From the NCBI GenBank assembly GCA_902464345.1, contig CABQJA010000089.1:1-8517 (forward strand): a stretch of 8,517 bases of DNA, read 5' to 3'. This DNA comes from an uncultured Clostridium sp. (GTDB lineage: Bacteria; Bacillota; Clostridia; Lachnospirales; Lachnospiraceae). Below the pieces are notes generated by a model that saw only the letters and a program-made list of their open reading frames with translations, was not told where the DNA came from and did no database searches. Positions 6,810 to 8,517 of the stretch are shown one piece after another (position 1 is the first letter of the stretch; the number at the start of each line of letters is the position of its first letter). A program made the translations under genes and the position numbers.

Positions 6810-8517
6810 CTTGCGGCTGATTCTGCTTGCGGTGCTGTTTGGTGGAAGTCTGTATTATTATGGACCAATGTTTTTGGCATGGTTTCAGGGGCAGGCTTAT
6901 TATGCAGGACTTGGAAGATTGCAGGAACAACTTCGTGATTTTATCTATGTATTTTTGCTCTTTTTATTTCTGGCATTTGATTATTTCAGGGAGGTGCCGG
7001 ATGCAAATATTGACGAAACGTTGAGGTCAAATAAGAATTATCTGAAACAGGATCTGGTACAGGGGCTGGTAATGATACTGGTTGTGTTTGCATATGCGAT
7101 ATGGTTTCTGATTATGCACATAGCCTGTCATGTTTCGGATGGTACATATACCATGCAGGTGCTGTTTTATTATTTTAGATTGACAGGGACATATTATATC
7201 CTAAACGGAATCGTTGCTGTTTTGGCTGGCTGGTTATTTGCAAAAAATGCAGGGAAGATAATTGGATACATTGAAACAATTGTATTTGCATTTATAGTAA
7301 GTCCAATAATGAGCTCACTGCTTGAAACTTATTCTTATCTTTCAAGGTGGATTACATACGTTTGTAAGGTGCTATTGCTTATGCCGCAAGGAACAAATAG
7401 TATAGAATTGTACTGTCTGCCGATGGCAAGTATGATAATTGCGGCCAGAGGGATATTTTGGATAGGGATCTTTGTAACTGCTTTAGCAGTTTATTATATG
7501 AACAATATCAGACAAAATAAGAAACAGAGGGTATTTTATTATAGGCTGGTACCTGTAGCAGGTATTGGATGTGCTATATGGGGATTGTTATACAGTGGAC
7601 TGCCAGGGAGTTACTATTGTTCTGACAATTTTAACAGCAATGAAGATGATCAGTGGCGTTACACAATGGAAGGGGTAAAGCAGGAAGAACGGAAAGCAGA
7701 TTTTGAGATATTATCCTATGATATGGATTTAAAGCTTGGAAGGCAGATGAAAGCAACTGTGACATGCGTACCATCTGATGGTAGTCTGGACGGCTATGCA
7801 ATGACATTATATCGATTATATCAGGTTGATAGTGTAACGGATGAAAACGGAGAGGCACTTGAGTACCGACAGAATGAAAATACGATACTGATTTATGGAA
7901 AGGAAGGTGGGATCCAATCCTTTACATTGAAATATCATGGAGGACCAACAGGGGCTTCATGCTTATATAATAACTGGTATGCAATGAATCTGCCGGGTTG
8001 GTTCCCATATTATCCGATACCGGGTTGGAACGAAGTATATCAGGATCAGGATGGGGGGAAATATACAGACAATCGTTTGCAAACTCCGGCAGAATTTCGG
8101 ATTCAGCTTCATGCGGGCGAAAAGGTCTATTCAGATTTGAAACAGACAGGAGACAATTGCTTTCAGGGGATGAGTTGCGGTCCAACATTGTTATCGGGAT
8201 TTGTAGGAGAAAGGAAGTTAGCGAATGGAACTACTTTCATATATCCATATCTGGACGCACCCAATATTGCTGCAACAAAGGATTCTGAAGATTATGTTGT
8301 AAATAAAATAAGGCAGGAGGGAAACAAACTTCAGTTGATTATGGAATTGCCGGGAATACCTATAGGGGCACATGGAATTTATGAAGATGAGTGTATCATT
8401 GATTGCGCAAGCTTTGTGCTTCTGAAAACGACATATGAACGTTCGGGACAGTTTAACTGGGAAAAAGCAATTGTGCCGATTACAGAGGAAGATCGAATAG
8501 AGACTGTAAAAATGTTG
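6772..8517 (+). CDS. ABC-2-like permease with M1-aminopeptidase-like exported domain, copy 2 (3' end cut by window)
   Basis: The frame is open from the ATG at 6772 to the last base, giving 582 residues with no stop; by comparison with copy 1, about 50-60 residues are missing. The first 41 residues equal copy 1, and about 144 of the first 167 match. Identity then falls to about 40% through the later membrane helices and is moderate in the exported domain. The architecture is the same: six ABC-2-like helices, a basic cytoplasmic loop (NNIRQNKKQR, 244-253), a seventh helix at about 257-275, then the exported domain. LPGWFPYYP (407-415), TDENGEAL and YHGG are conserved, as are two cysteines (283 and 332, equal to 277 and 326 of copy 1). 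Copy 2 adds several more cysteines (in ASCLYNN, DNCFQGMSC and DECIIDC), which may allow extra disulfides. No HEXXH is visible. Its net five-residue insertion relative to copy 1 includes a longer loop before helix 7. Confidence 0.9.
   Translation, partial: MFRTQTKLFFRSPLRLILLAVLFGGSLYYYGPMFLAWFQGQAYYAGLGRLQEQLRDFIYVFLLFLFLAFDYFREVPDANIDETLRSNKNYLKQDLVQGLVMILVVFAYAIWFLIMHIACHVSDGTYTMQVLFYYFRLTGTYYILNGIVAVLAGWLFAKNAGKIIGYIETIVFAFIVSPIMSSLLETYSYLSRWITYVCKVLLLMPQGTNSIELYCLPMASMIIAARGIFWIGIFVTALAVYYMNNIRQNKKQRVFYYRLVPVAGIGCAIWGLLYSGLPGSYYCSDNFNSNEDDQWRYTMEGVKQEERKADFEILSYDMDLKLGRQMKATVTCVPSDGSLDGYAMTLYRLYQVDSVTDENGEALEYRQNENTILIYGKEGGIQSFTLKYHGGPTGASCLYNNWYAMNLPGWFPYYPIPGWNEVYQDQDGGKYTDNRLQTPAEFRIQLHAGEKVYSDLKQTGDNCFQGMSCGPTLLSGFVGERKLANGTTFIYPYLDAPNIAATKDSEDYVVNKIRQEGNKLQLIMELPGIPIGAHGIYEDECIIDCASFVLLKTTYERSGQFNWEKAIVPITEEDRIETVKML
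8485..8517 (+). repeat. 33-base exact direct repeat, copy 2, running into the window end
   Basis: Identical to 6548-6580 at an offset of 1937 bases, 15 more than at the gene starts, reflecting five extra codons in copy 2. The window ends inside the repeat. Confidence 0.9.

Overview
The window is one continuous run of six plus-strand genes from a low-to-moderate GC Firmicute. The A/T-leaning codon use (many ATA, AGA and GGA codons), strong AGGAGG-type ribosome binding sites and tight operon spacing suggest a gut Lachnospiraceae-like Clostridia. That placement is inference from style, since no marker gene is present. Gaps between genes are only 17-37 bases, with no internal terminator or convincing promoter, so the set reads as part of a single transcript that enters from the left and leaves on the right. 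Both terminal genes are cut by the window edges.

Layout. 1-633: ABC ATPase of the MacB/LolD/SalX type, lacking its first ~15-25 residues. 671-1120: small single-pass anchored protein of unknown function. 1138-4119: 993-residue FtsX/MacB-type permease made of two complete FtsX modules in one chain, each with a large ectodomain. 4139-4822: second, complete MacB/LolD-type ATPase. 4850-6751 and 6772-8517 (cut at the right edge): tandem paralogues, each with an ABC-2-like membrane half and a ~360-residue exported domain. That domain resembles the N-terminal beta-rich domain of M1 aminopeptidases, but no zinc-binding HEXXH motif is visible.

How they may work together. The two ATPases could power the double-FtsX permease, the pair of ectodomain-bearing permeases, and possibly a permease upstream of the window. 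Loci of this make-up (MacB-like ATPase, FtsX permease, ABC-2-like permeases, small anchored accessory protein) in Firmicutes usually handle peptides or lipids at the cell envelope, for example bacteriocin/lantibiotic export or immunity and envelope-stress detoxification. No substrate peptide, processing enzyme, two-component system or regulator lies in the window, so the substrate is unknown.

The most notable part is the tandem pair. The first 167 residues are about 86% identical between copies; identity then drops abruptly to about 40% in the next ~75 residues and is moderate in the exported domain. Near the right edge a 33-base stretch becomes exactly identical again and runs into the window end. 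This suggests duplication with partial gene conversion, and the window may stop where a repeat broke an assembly. There is no RNA gene, CRISPR array, insertion sequence or long non-coding stretch.
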